A stretch of 64,000 nucleotides of DNA, taken from Paramesorhizobium endophyticum. GTDB lineage: Bacteria > Pseudomonadota > Alphaproteobacteria > Rhizobiales > Rhizobiaceae. The notes beneath the pieces are model-generated. The model was not told the DNA's origin. It did not search any database and saw only the letters and a list, made by a program, of their open reading frames with translations. A program made the translations under genes and the position numbers. Shown here piece after piece: positions 39,877 to 47,271 of the stretch; positions within the stretch are counted from its first letter, which is position 1, and the number at the start of each line of letters is the position of its first letter. The DNA is taken from the NCBI RefSeq assembly GCF_014640615.1, contig NZ_BMHH01000011.1:82253-146252 (forward strand). The letters run 5' to 3'.

Positions 39877-41589
39877 ATGACCAGAGGGTTACAGGCTACG
39901 ATCGTCATTGTGACGTCGCTTTTCTGCCTTCACCTGCTCCGCAATATCTCGCCCGCATTCCCTGTGCTGGCTTGGTTGTCGGTAGCGTTTGGCATCCTTC
40001 ATTATGGACAATGGCGAGGCATCGACCGGGTGGGGCTATTCGTCTCGGCGGCGCTGCTCCTCGCCATTACCTATGCAATCGCGATTTCGTTCGTGTTCTT
40101 CCCAGAAGAACCGTACTTCATGGCGACCGCCCGTTTTGTCTTCATCCTCCCGTTCGCGGCGTTTGCCGCTCTTGTCCTCGACACGAGGGAAAAGCAGCGT
40201 CTCGCACTCCAGACCTTCACGGTGTGGGTCGTTATCGGAGCCTGGACAGTATTTTACCAGACCGCATTCGGTCCGATGGATTGGTTCGCGCTCCCAACGG
40301 AACGCTCCGGCTCCATCCGATACGCGAGTCTCATTGGGAACCTGACGGCCACAGGAGTGGTCGGTGGTCTGGTACTACCCGTTGCCTACTTTATGTTTCG
40401 CCGCTCTATTCTAGGTGGTGTGATCCTCGGCATCATCGCTATGGGTTTGGTCGTCAGCCTCCAAAAAGCCGCCACTGCCAACATCTTTCTGTTTGTCCTC
40501 GCCATGGCAGCTCTTGCCGTATTCGGGGCGCTACGGCGGCAGAGAATAATGCCCCCGATCACAGTGTGCGCCATGGCTGCCGCGGCGTTCCTGCTACTAT
40601 CTGTCCCGTTGGCCGTGATGGAGCCGAAGGGTGGGCCTCTCAACGCTTCGAACACGCTTTTCGGCACCAGGGAGAGCGTCGTCTCTTTCGACGTCGAGCC
40701 GAAGCGCTACGCTCCAGCCTTGGCCGTTGCCTTCCCGGCACTGTTCCACGTCATCTCATCAATGGCGGTATCTGCGGAAGCCGAAGCGCCGAGGGCCATC
40801 AGAGATCACGCGGTATCTGCGGAAGCAGAAGCGCCGGGACCCATCGAAGATCACGCGGCATCTCCGGAAGCAGAGGCGCCGGGACCCATCGGAGATCACG
40901 CGGTATCTCCGGAAGCAGAAGCGCCGGGACCCATCGGAGATCACGCGGCATCTCCGGAAGCAGAAGCGCCGGGACCCATCGGAGATCACGCGGTATCTGC
41001 GGAAGCAGAAGCGCCGGGACCCATCGGAGATCACGCGGTATCTGCGGAAGCAGAAGCGCCGGGACCCATCGGAGATCACGCGGTATCTGCGGAAGCAGAA
41101 GCGCCGAGACCCATCGGAGATGACGTAGACATAGCCTCGGGCACGATAGATAGACTAACTGCTCTCCCCGCAAAACTCATCCATCAATACGGGCCGACGA
41201 GCTTATTGACAGGAGTAGGTCTCGTGGGCGGGTCCGGAACACTCGGTTTTCTCGATATGGTCTGCACCGATTCGGAAAATATCAGAACCTGCCAGATCAA
41301 ATACCCGATGGCCCATAATGGAGTGATCGAGCTGCTGATCATGGGAGGTGTCCCGTTGCTCCTCTCCTTCTGCCTGCTCGTCGGCGTGGCTTTGTGGCGG
41401 CTTGCTACTGAGGTTTTCCGCAACCCCACCGACAAGCTTGCATGTGGCGCTCTCGTTACGATGCTGCTATTCGTGCCGAACGCGATGATGAGTAGCGGTG
41501 TAATGTCCCAGCCATACATCGCCGGCATTCTCTACGCCATCTGTCTGCCCGTCCTTCTGAGGAAGGAACTATTTAGGAGCCGGGCATGA
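39877..41589 (+). CDS. O-antigen ligase/polymerase-like membrane protein with 15-residue tandem repeats
   Basis: 570 residues from ATG 39877 (AGAGG upstream). Multiple hydrophobic helices fill residues 5-250 and about 480-560, as in the Wzy_C/WaaL family, including FPVLAWLSVAFGIL, SLIGNLTATGVVGGLVLPVAYFM and a late AHNGVIELLIMGGVPLLLSF that resembles the ligase His motif. Residues 297-416, where the family has its large periplasmic loop, hold eight copies of a 15-residue repeat, consensus AVSAEAEAPGPIGDH. The gene would act in surface polysaccharide polymerisation or transfer. Its nearest neighbours are tRNA-Val and a degenerate tract, so it looks horizontally acquired. Alternative starts at 39805 and 39841 lack ribosome sites. 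Confidence 0.75.
   Translation: MTRGLQATIVIVTSLFCLHLLRNISPAFPVLAWLSVAFGILHYGQWRGIDRVGLFVSAALLLAITYAIAISFVFFPEEPYFMATARFVFILPFAAFAALVLDTREKQRLALQTFTVWVVIGAWTVFYQTAFGPMDWFALPTERSGSIRYASLIGNLTATGVVGGLVLPVAYFMFRRSILGGVILGIIAMGLVVSLQKAATANIFLFVLAMAALAVFGALRRQRIMPPITVCAMAAAAFLLLSVPLAVMEPKGGPLNASNTLFGTRESVVSFDVEPKRYAPALAVAFPALFHVISSMAVSAEAEAPRAIRDHAVSAEAEAPGPIEDHAASPEAEAPGPIGDHAVSPEAEAPGPIGDHAASPEAEAPGPIGDHAVSAEAEAPGPIGDHAVSAEAEAPGPIGDHAVSAEAEAPRPIGDDVDIASGTIDRLTALPAKLIHQYGPTSLLTGVGLVGGSGTLGFLDMVCTDSENIRTCQIKYPMAHNGVIELLIMGGVPLLLSFCLLVGVALWRLATEVFRNPTDKLACGALVTMLLFVPNAMMSSGVMSQPYIAGILYAICLPVLLRKELFRSRA
40765..41124 (+). repeat. Eight in-frame 45-bp tandem repeats (VNTR) within the ligase-like gene
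   Basis: Eight consecutive 45-nt units encode AVSAEAEAPGPIGDH with variation: units 1 and 8 differ most (APRAIRDH and APRPIGDD), units 3 and 5 read AASPEAEAPGPIGDH, and units 6 and 7 are identical in protein. The repeat lacks stops in most other frames, which creates long spurious open frames on both strands. Unit length is a multiple of three, so copy-number change would keep the frame. Confidence 0.95.
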
Positions 41590-41960
41590 TGCAGAAAGCA
41601 GTCCGGCATGCTTCCTGCTATGCCTCGCTGCGTGGTTGGCAGTTGATCGGCTTTCTTTGTTGATTGGGTAGACCAGCGAAACCGTCGCGCGGTCGATTAC
41701 CTCCAGATCGACTATGCATGACCGCTTTATGCCGCCGCCGTCACAACGATCCTGATGCGGGAAGAACATCGAGGCGAACTATAGGCCATTCTCGACGCCA
41801 CCCTCTCACCCCTGAGCGCGCCAGCTGGCATCGCTTTGAAGCTCTTCCACGTTTCGAAAATGTTGGCGCCATCAATGCAGCGGAAACTGATACCGTCATT
41901 ATTTTGAACCATTCGGCTCGTAGCGCCGCTAGGCACGTCCGTTCTCTCCCGCGGGCGGGA
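41590..41960. other. Degenerate region after the ligase-like gene
   Basis: About 370 nt without a supportable gene. Open frames on both strands are short, lack ribosome sites and show no family resemblance. Base use looks like decayed coding sequence. It may be an insertion-sequence or gene remnant at the right border of the tRNA-adjacent insert. The stop of the next gene (minus strand) is at 41961. Confidence 0.35.
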
Positions 41961-43052
41961 TCATCCAGCCAGTTGCTGCGGCACGCTCGATAGCCGCCGA
42001 TTCGCGCCGGTCAATTTTTCATAGACATAGGCCGCGACATAGAGATCCAGCATCGGCAGACCGACGCAGGTGATATGGATTGGCCTCTCCGGCTTGAAAT
42101 CCGGGTTTTCCATCACATCCCGCAATGAGCGGATGCCGAGCGGAGGCGCCAATTGTTCCAGCGTCGCGCCACGGCGCTCGAAATAGGACGCAAGGCTTTG
42201 CGAGGCCCGGTGCGACACCATCTCGACATCGTCGCAAAGAACAGTTCCGCATCTTATGGCGCGCTGGATATAGGCGTCCGGCGTTTCATCGCCGCCAAGA
42301 TGGAGAACCAGCGCATCTCCGATTTCGTCGGCTTCGAAGACCGGCGAACTGGCATTCGAGGCGGTGATGACGAACTCGCATTCGCGCAGCGCGTGATTGT
42401 CGAGCACGGCGATCATCTCATAGCTGACTTTTCCGGCCAGCGCTGCCGCGAGCCGCGCGGCTGATTCTCCCGTCCGGCTGCGCACGAATAGCCGCCTGAC
42501 CATCTGCGGACAGCAGCGGTCGAGCGCCAGGACAATCTTTTCGGCAATCGGTCCCGCGCCGAACAGAAACACCGGCAGGCCGCGCTGCCCGGCCAGGAAA
42601 CGCTCGGCCACCACGGTAGCGTAGCTCGCCGTCCGCGCCGCCGATATTTCCGTGCCGTCGAGCACGCAGAGCGGGGTAAGCGTGAACTTGTCGGAAAGCA
42701 CGATGGTCGAGCGCGAGCGCGGCAGGCCGAGACGGCGGTTGAGCGCATTGGCGCCCACGATCTTCACCCCGCCATACCGGCTGTTCACGCTGGAAAGACA
42801 GTTGAGCTTCCAGCCCAGCCGCTCGCCGGGCAGCGTCGTGTCGGTCAGCCACGGATGATCGGCGATCTCCTCGGGATGAATGGCAAGGACGGATTTGATG
42901 CCATATGCGCGGCCCGCGTAGATATCCCTCCACGGTCGTGTCACGATGTCATGGATGGTTTTACCATCGAGGAGTTTGCCCTGCGCCGCGATGTCCTCAG
43001 CGGAATAGCATTTAAAAACCGGAAATTCCGGGCTTCTAGCATGTTCATTCAT
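41961..43052 (-). CDS. Ornithine cyclodeaminase / mu-crystallin family protein
   Basis: 363 residues. The family arginine/lysine region reads RLGWKLNCLSSVNSRYGGVKIVGANALNRRLGLPRSRSTIVLSD. An NAD-binding Rossmann segment has LPVFLFGAGPIAEKIVLAL near residue 178, and DALVLHLGGDETPDAYIQRA follows. Members include ornithine cyclodeaminase, alanine dehydrogenase and SbnB-type amino acid dehydrogenases; the length and N-terminal extension resemble the last, but no partner synthase is nearby, so substrate is open. GGAGCAGGAA precedes ATG 43052. Neighbours give no pathway. Confidence 0.78.
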   Translation of the reverse strand: MNEHARSPEFPVFKCYSAEDIAAQGKLLDGKTIHDIVTRPWRDIYAGRAYGIKSVLAIHPEEIADHPWLTDTTLPGERLGWKLNCLSSVNSRYGGVKIVGANALNRRLGLPRSRSTIVLSDKFTLTPLCVLDGTEISAARTASYATVVAERFLAGQRGLPVFLFGAGPIAEKIVLALDRCCPQMVRRLFVRSRTGESAARLAAALAGKVSYEMIAVLDNHALRECEFVITASNASSPVFEADEIGDALVLHLGGDETPDAYIQRAIRCGTVLCDDVEMVSHRASQSLASYFERRGATLEQLAPPLGIRSLRDVMENPDFKPERPIHITCVGLPMLDLYVAAYVYEKLTGANRRLSSVPQQLAG

Positions 43053-43101
43053 TTCCTGCTCCGAAGTCCCCCGGGTTGAGGAGCCTCCAGACGGAAGCGA
43101 A

Positions 43102-43260
43102 ATGGTTAACGCGGTCCAGGAAATATTGGTTCCGGCGATTTACGCGGGTCGACGGCATGAGCGAAGGGAGTCTCACACCGATTACGAAGGCACGACGCTG
43201 CGCGACCATCTGGGCATTGCCCGGCCCGTCTCGGTTGAGCTTGCCAGCGAAAGGTCATAA
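43102..43260 (+). CDS. Possible small protein, 52 residues
   Basis: An open frame MVNAVQEILVPAIYAGRRHE and onward, ending LASERS, with GGAAG a few bases before the ATG. Codon use is similar to flanking genes. It has no recognised family, signal or membrane segment. It lies in the divergent region between the ornithine-cyclodeaminase-like gene and the DUF333 lipoprotein gene, so part of it may be promoter sequence. Confidence 0.3.
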   Translation: MVNAVQEILVPAIYAGRRHERRESHTDYEGTTLRDHLGIARPVSVELASERS

Positions 43261-43298
43261 GCTACGCCCGAGGCTAGCGGCTCTTGGAAAGGGCTAAA

Positions 43299-43553
43299 AT
43301 GCAACGGGCATTGCTTCTTTGCGCGCTTTTGCTCCTCATCGGCTGCACGTCCAGCCGGGATGATCGAACCGGCATGGCCAATCCAGCCGCCGTCTATTGC
43401 GTCCATATCGGCGGCAGGCTGGAAATCCGCGACACCCCGCAGGGCCAGGCGGGCTATTGCCACCTGTCAGACGGTCGCGTCATCGACGAATGGCGGCTTT
43501 TCCGCGGGCACCGGCAGTTGGAGATGCGAAAGCGAACGATGCCTGCCCCTTGA
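43299..43553 (+). CDS. DUF333 small lipoprotein
   Basis: 84 residues from ATG 43299 with AAAGGG upstream. The signal peptide MQRALLLCALLLLIGC ends in a lipobox (LIGC), so the mature protein would be lipid-anchored at Cys16. The remainder, NPAAVYCVHIGGRLEIRDTPQGQAGYCHLSDGRVIDEWRLFRG, is a DUF333 module, found in putative hemolysin-like lipoproteins; the function is unknown. Two cysteines in the module may form a disulfide. Confidence 0.85.
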   Translation: MQRALLLCALLLLIGCTSSRDDRTGMANPAAVYCVHIGGRLEIRDTPQGQAGYCHLSDGRVIDEWRLFRGHRQLEMRKRTMPAP

Positions 43554-43658
43554 GCAGATATTTCGTAGAATCGCTCCTTCTGGAATGTCAGTGCGAGCGA
43601 AGCGCGCCAAACGGAATAATATTTCTTGTTTATCTTCGGCCTGATCGAAATTATGAAG

Positions 43659-43714
43659 CGCTATAAGCGTGGGGGGCAAATAGGGTTGCCTGACCTTCAC
43701 GGGGCTGAAACGCT
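43659..43714 (+). promoter_or_regulatory. Structured metQ leader with two competing stems
   Basis: AGCG(T) at 43666-43670 can pair with CGCT at 43659-43662 or with ACGCT at 43710-43714. The second option encloses a hairpin GGCAA/TTGCC (43675-43679 and 43686-43690). Mutually exclusive pairing just upstream of the metQ ribosome site (CAAGGAAG, about 43718) is riboswitch-like. I could not match it to the SAM-II consensus I remember. Confidence 0.4.
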
Positions 43715-43731
43715 ACTCAAGGAAGAAAGAA

Positions 43732-44568
43732 ATGAACTCGTCCTCTCCCAAATCGCCCGCGCGCCGCGCCGGGCTCAAGGCTCTTCTGTTCTCGGCCGTC
43801 GCCTTCGCCGTGGGCTTCGGCACTCCGGCCTCCGGCTTCGCCGAGGATAAGGTCGTCAAGGTCGGCATCATGGGCGGGCAGGACGAAGACATCTGGAAGG
43901 TCGTCGCAGAACAGGCCGCCAAGAACGGCCTCAAGGTCGAGACCGTCAACTTCTCCGATTACACCCAGCCGAACGAGGCGCTGGAGCGCAAGGAAATCGA
44001 CGCCAACGCCTTCCAGCACAAGCCCTATCTCGACGCGCAGATCGAGCAGCACGGCTACAAGATCGAGCCAGCCGGCTTCACCGCCGTGTTCCCCATCGGC
44101 GTCTATTCGCGTAAAGTGAAGTCCCTGAGCGATCTGAAAGACGGCGCTTCCATCGGCATCCCGAACGATCCGTCCAACGAGGGCCGTGCGCTGCGCGTGC
44201 TGGAGTCGCAGGGCCTGATCAAGCTGAAAGAAGGCGCGGGCATCCTCGCAACCCCGATCGACATTGCCGAGAACCCGAAGAAGCTGGAGATCAAGGAGCT
44301 TGACGCCGGTGTCGTCGGCCGCTCCATCGACGATCTCGACGCCGCCATCGTCAACAATGACTGGGCGCTGAAGGCGGGCCTCGATCCGGTGAAGGACGTG
44401 ATCGCCCGTGAGTCGAAGGAAAACAACCCCTACAACAACTTCATCGCCATCCGCACCGAAGACAAGGACGCGCCCTGGGTGAAACCCCTCGTCGCCGCCT
44501 TCCAGAACGACGCTGTCAAGGCCAAGCTGCTTGAAGTCTACAAGGGCACGGCTCTCCCCGCCTGGTAA
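43732..44568 (+). CDS. metQ: Methionine ABC transporter substrate-binding protein
   Basis: 278 residues. Twin-arginine-like/Sec signal region (SPARRAGLKALLFSAVAFAVGFG, cleavage after GFA) and the NlpA/MetQ fold: VKVGIMGGQDEDIWKVV, VETVNFSDYTQPNEALERKEIDANAFQHKPYLDAQ, IGIPNDPSNEGRALRVLESQGLIKL, NNFIAIRTEDKDAPWVKPL. It binds methionine (D or L) in the periplasm for MetNI. In many relatives MetQ is a lipoprotein; no lipobox is evident here. An intrinsic terminator follows, so metQ is probably expressed apart from metNI. Confidence 0.93.
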   Translation: MNSSSPKSPARRAGLKALLFSAVAFAVGFGTPASGFAEDKVVKVGIMGGQDEDIWKVVAEQAAKNGLKVETVNFSDYTQPNEALERKEIDANAFQHKPYLDAQIEQHGYKIEPAGFTAVFPIGVYSRKVKSLSDLKDGASIGIPNDPSNEGRALRVLESQGLIKLKEGAGILATPIDIAENPKKLEIKELDAGVVGRSIDDLDAAIVNNDWALKAGLDPVKDVIARESKENNPYNNFIAIRTEDKDAPWVKPLVAAFQNDAVKAKLLEVYKGTALPAW

Positions 44569-44593
44569 GAACCCGGCCAAGCGGAAATGACAC

Positions 44594-44629
44594 ACGGTTC
44601 GGATATCCCATATCCGGACCGTTTGTGTT
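44594..44629 (+). terminator. Intrinsic terminator after metQ
   Basis: ACGGTTCGGATAT (44594-44606), loop CCC, ATATCCGGACCGT (44610-44622), then TTGTGTT. The 13-bp stem has one G-U pair. It separates metQ from metNI. Confidence 0.75.
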
Positions 44630-44735
44630 AGAGCATGATCCCGAAAAGTTGCAGACTTTTCGGATAAGATCATGCGGCTAAAACAAATACTTAGAGCAGG
44701 ATGACCGATTCAGCTTGAATGCATCCTGCTCTAAG
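44630..44735. repeat. D-type double-hairpin repeat, copy D1
   Basis: First hairpin: AGAGCATGATCCCGAAAAG ... CTTTTCGGATAAGATCATGC. Second: TTAGAGCAGGATGACC ... GCATCCTGCTCTAA. Copies D2 (47141-47247) and D3 (57026-57147) have the same two-part build. This one sits between metQ and metN. Confidence 0.85.
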
Positions 44736-44759
44736 CGCCGGGCAAAACTCGAGGCAGAC

Positions 44760-45830
44760 GTGAACACGCAGGCAATCAACATAGCGCTGGACACTATCAG
44801 CGCGGCCCCCGGCGGCGCCATCGTCCGGCTGACCGATGTGCGGCGCGCCTTCGGCGAGACGCCGGCGATCGACGGCATTTCGCTGGAGGTCGAGCGCGGC
44901 GAGATTCTTGGGATCATCGGCCGCAGCGGCGCGGGAAAGTCCACGCTCATCCGCTGCCTCAATGGGCTGGAGCGTCCCGATTCCGGCTCCGTCCTCGTGG
45001 AAGGCCAGGAGATAACCGCGCTCGATGAGCGCCGCCTGCAGCCGGTGCGCCGCCGCATCGGCATGATCTTCCAGCATTTCAACCTTCTCTCCGCCAAGAC
45101 GGTTGAGGACAACATCGCCCTGCCGCTCAAGATCGAAGGGCAACGCCGCGAGGAGCGCAAGCGCCGCGTGGCGGAACTGCTCGATCTCGTCGGCCTCTCC
45201 GACAAGGCGAAGCACTATCCCGCACAACTCTCGGGCGGCCAGAAGCAGCGCGTCGGCATCGCCCGCGCCCTAGCCGCCAAACCCTCGCTGCTGCTTTCCG
45301 ACGAAGCGACCTCGGCGCTCGACCCGGAGACGACGCAATCGATCCTCGCGCTGCTGAAGGACATCAACCGCCAGCTCGGCCTCACCATCATGCTCATCAC
45401 CCATGAGATGGAGGTGATCCGCCGCGTCGCTGACCGCGTCATCGTGCTCGACAAAGGCCGCATCGTTGAGGAAGGCCCGATCTGGCGCGTCTTCGCCAAT
45501 CCGGTGGCCGGTACCACCAAGAGCCTGTTGCAGGTGCTGACGCCGGAACTGCCCCCCTCGCTCAAGGCCCGGCTCAACCCCGCGGCAGGCGATATCGCCG
45601 TTATCAGGGTCCAGCTTTCGGGCGACGCCGCGCGCCGTCCCTTCTTCAACGAATTGCCCGGCGTGACGCTACTCCATGGCGGCATGGACACCGTGCAGGG
45701 CGAGCCGGTAGGCACGCTGTTTCTGGGCCTCCCTGCCCGCGACAAGGCGGCGCTGCAAAAGGCCGTGAACGATCTCACCGCACAGGCGGACCATCTGGAG
45801 GTGCTGGGCTATGTCTCAGGCGATGCTTGA
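44760..45830 (+). CDS. metN: Methionine ABC transporter ATP-binding protein
   Basis: 356 residues from GTG 44760 with GAGG upstream. Walker A GRSGAGKSTLIRC near residue 45, signature LSGGQKQRVGIARAL near 160, and Walker B PSLLLSDEATSALDPETT. The C-terminal NIL domain (VQLSGDAARRPFFNELPG, residues about 270-350) senses methionine and inhibits transport. It overlaps metI by 20 nt. The D1 repeat and metQ terminator lie upstream, so metNI may have its own promoter within D1 or depend on read-through. Confidence 0.95.
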   Translation: MNTQAINIALDTISAAPGGAIVRLTDVRRAFGETPAIDGISLEVERGEILGIIGRSGAGKSTLIRCLNGLERPDSGSVLVEGQEITALDERRLQPVRRRIGMIFQHFNLLSAKTVEDNIALPLKIEGQRREERKRRVAELLDLVGLSDKAKHYPAQLSGGQKQRVGIARALAAKPSLLLSDEATSALDPETTQSILALLKDINRQLGLTIMLITHEMEVIRRVADRVIVLDKGRIVEEGPIWRVFANPVAGTTKSLLQVLTPELPPSLKARLNPAAGDIAVIRVQLSGDAARRPFFNELPGVTLLHGGMDTVQGEPVGTLFLGLPARDKAALQKAVNDLTAQADHLEVLGYVSGDA

Positions 45831-46476
45831 TCTTCTCTGGCGGTCCTTCTGGGAAACCATGATCATGACCGGCTTTTCCGGGGTGATCTCCCTCGTCGCC
45901 GGCCTGCCGCTGGCGCTGCTGCTGATCCTCACCGACCGCGGCGGCCTTGCCGAAAACCTCTGGATCAACCGCACCTTGGGCTGGATCATCAACGGCTTCC
46001 GCTCGGTGCCCTTCATCATCCTGCTGGTCGCGCTGATCCCGGTGACGCGCTTCATCGTCGGCACCTCGCTCGGCACTTGGGCCTCCATCGTGCCGCTTTC
46101 CATCGCCGCCACGCCCTATTACGCCCGCATCGCGGAAGTCTCGTTGCGCGAAGTGGACCGAGGCTTGATCGAAGCCGCCCGCGCCATGGGCGCGACGCGA
46201 TGGACGATCATTCGTGAGGTGCTGGTGCCGGAAGCCCTGCCCAGCCTCGTGGCAGGCTTCACCGTCACGCTGGTGACGCTCGTGGGCGCTTCGGCCATGG
46301 CCGGAGCCATCGGCGCGGGCGGGTTGGGAGACCTCGCGATCCGCTACGGCTATCAGCGTTTCCAGACGGAAATCATGCTCGCCGTCGTCGCGATCCTCAT
46401 CGTGCTTGTCTCGGTGGTGCAATGGGCCGGCGACCGGCTGGTGGAACGGCTGGACCACCGCATCGTGAAGCGGTGA
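45811..46476 (+). CDS. metI: Methionine ABC transporter permease
   Basis: 221 residues with five predicted transmembrane helices, normal for MetI. The EAA coupling motif is VDRGLIEAARAMGATRWTIIREVLVPEALPSLVAG, followed by GASAMAGAIGAGGLGDLAIRYGYQRF. It forms a homodimeric pore with MetN. Translation is coupled by the 20-nt overlap. The stop is followed by a short region with no gene and then a convergent VOC protein gene. Confidence 0.94.
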   Translation: MSQAMLDLLWRSFWETMIMTGFSGVISLVAGLPLALLLILTDRGGLAENLWINRTLGWIINGFRSVPFIILLVALIPVTRFIVGTSLGTWASIVPLSIAATPYYARIAEVSLREVDRGLIEAARAMGATRWTIIREVLVPEALPSLVAGFTVTLVTLVGASAMAGAIGAGGLGDLAIRYGYQRFQTEIMLAVVAILIVLVSVVQWAGDRLVERLDHRIVKR

Positions 46477-46550
46477 AAGCGCGCGGGCCGATCCATGCGG
46501 CGCGGGTCCTCAACCGGCGGCAAGCCGGACTGTACGGACGATAAGTGCGC

Positions 46551-46970
46551 TCACTTCCATATTTCGCGGAAACCGACCTCGATCGTATTACCGTCCGGAT
46601 CGAAAACGAGCGTCGCGTAATAGCCCATTTCTTCCGGCCCCTGGTAGCCGGGCGGATCGCTGGCGATGCCGCCGGAGGCCATCGCGGCGGCATGGAAGGC
46701 CTCCACCGCATCCCGGCTCAGGGCAGCGAACATCAGATGCAGATGATCCCCCGGCCGCTCCGGCGCTCCGGTTGGAGGGGCATCCTCCGCGCCCGGCATT
46801 CCGGCGATCCAGATGAAAGGAACAGGCGCCCGCTCCCCGCCGCTAACGAAGAAGGAGCCGCCGGCATTGCGGATCACCTCCAGCTCCAGAGCGGGCATGC
46901 AGCCCTCATAGAAGGCAAGGGAGCGATTGAGATCGGGGGTCAGAAAGCCAATATGATCGAAAAGTGACAT
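46551..46970 (-). CDS. VOC-superfamily (glyoxalase/bleomycin-resistance-like) protein
   Basis: 139 residues from ATG 46970. Two beta-alpha-beta-beta-beta halves begin SLFDHIGFLTPDLNRSLAFYEG and HLHLMFAALSRDAVEAFHAAA, and it ends VFDPDGNTIEVGFREIW. Likely metal ligands are His6, the His of HLHLMF and the Glu of NTIEVGF. Substrate cannot be told; similar small VOC proteins include lyases and dioxygenases. The frame runs back to 47240 but the conserved start is MSLFDHIGF. Confidence 0.85.
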   Translation of the reverse strand: MSLFDHIGFLTPDLNRSLAFYEGCMPALELEVIRNAGGSFFVSGGERAPVPFIWIAGMPGAEDAPPTGAPERPGDHLHLMFAALSRDAVEAFHAAAMASGGIASDPPGYQGPEEMGYYATLVFDPDGNTIEVGFREIWK

Positions 46971-47140
46971 GCCTGCCAATATAGGCCGCTCGATGGCGAA
47001 TAAAAGGCCGTCCGTTTCAATGTAGCGAGGTACCTCCCCTGCCCTCCGCCAAGGCTCCGGGCGGTTATCGCTCAAAAAGCCACATCCCTCCGCCAAGCCC
47101 AGGACAAGTGCGAAGCGGTTTCCGCCCTGACTCGCGGCGT

Positions 47141-47247
47141 TTAAAGCATGTCTCCCAAAAGTGGGAACCGGTTTTGGGATAAAGACATGCGCAAAAACAA
47201 AACTTAAAGCGTGTTCCATGAATGCGATAAAATGCAACACGCTTTAG
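47141..47247. repeat. D-type double-hairpin repeat, copy D2
   Basis: First hairpin: AAAGCATGTCTCCCAAAAG ... TTTTGGGATAAAGACATGC; second: TTAAAGCGTGTTCCATGAATG ... GCAACACGCTTTAG. The sequence has diverged from D1, but compensating changes on both arms keep each stem paired. Confidence 0.85.
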
Positions 47248-47271
47248 GGACTTTTTGCCGGGGACGCGAAC

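Noticed and set aside
39972..41123. 383-codon alternative frame through the 45-bp repeats
   Set aside because: It has Arg/Ser-rich content, no ribosome site and no hydrophobic segments. It exists because the repeat unit lacks stops in several frames.
40765..41124. CRISPR array
   Set aside because: Units are contiguous 45-mers with no unique spacers and lie in-frame inside a membrane-protein gene; there are no cas genes.
41590..41960. Transposase remnant
   Set aside because: The tract looks degenerate, but I could not identify any transposase motif or terminal inverted repeats.
43620..43731. SAM-II riboswitch upstream of metQ
   Set aside because: The pairing pattern is suggestive, but it does not match the SAM-II consensus as I know it; it is kept only as an unassigned structured leader.
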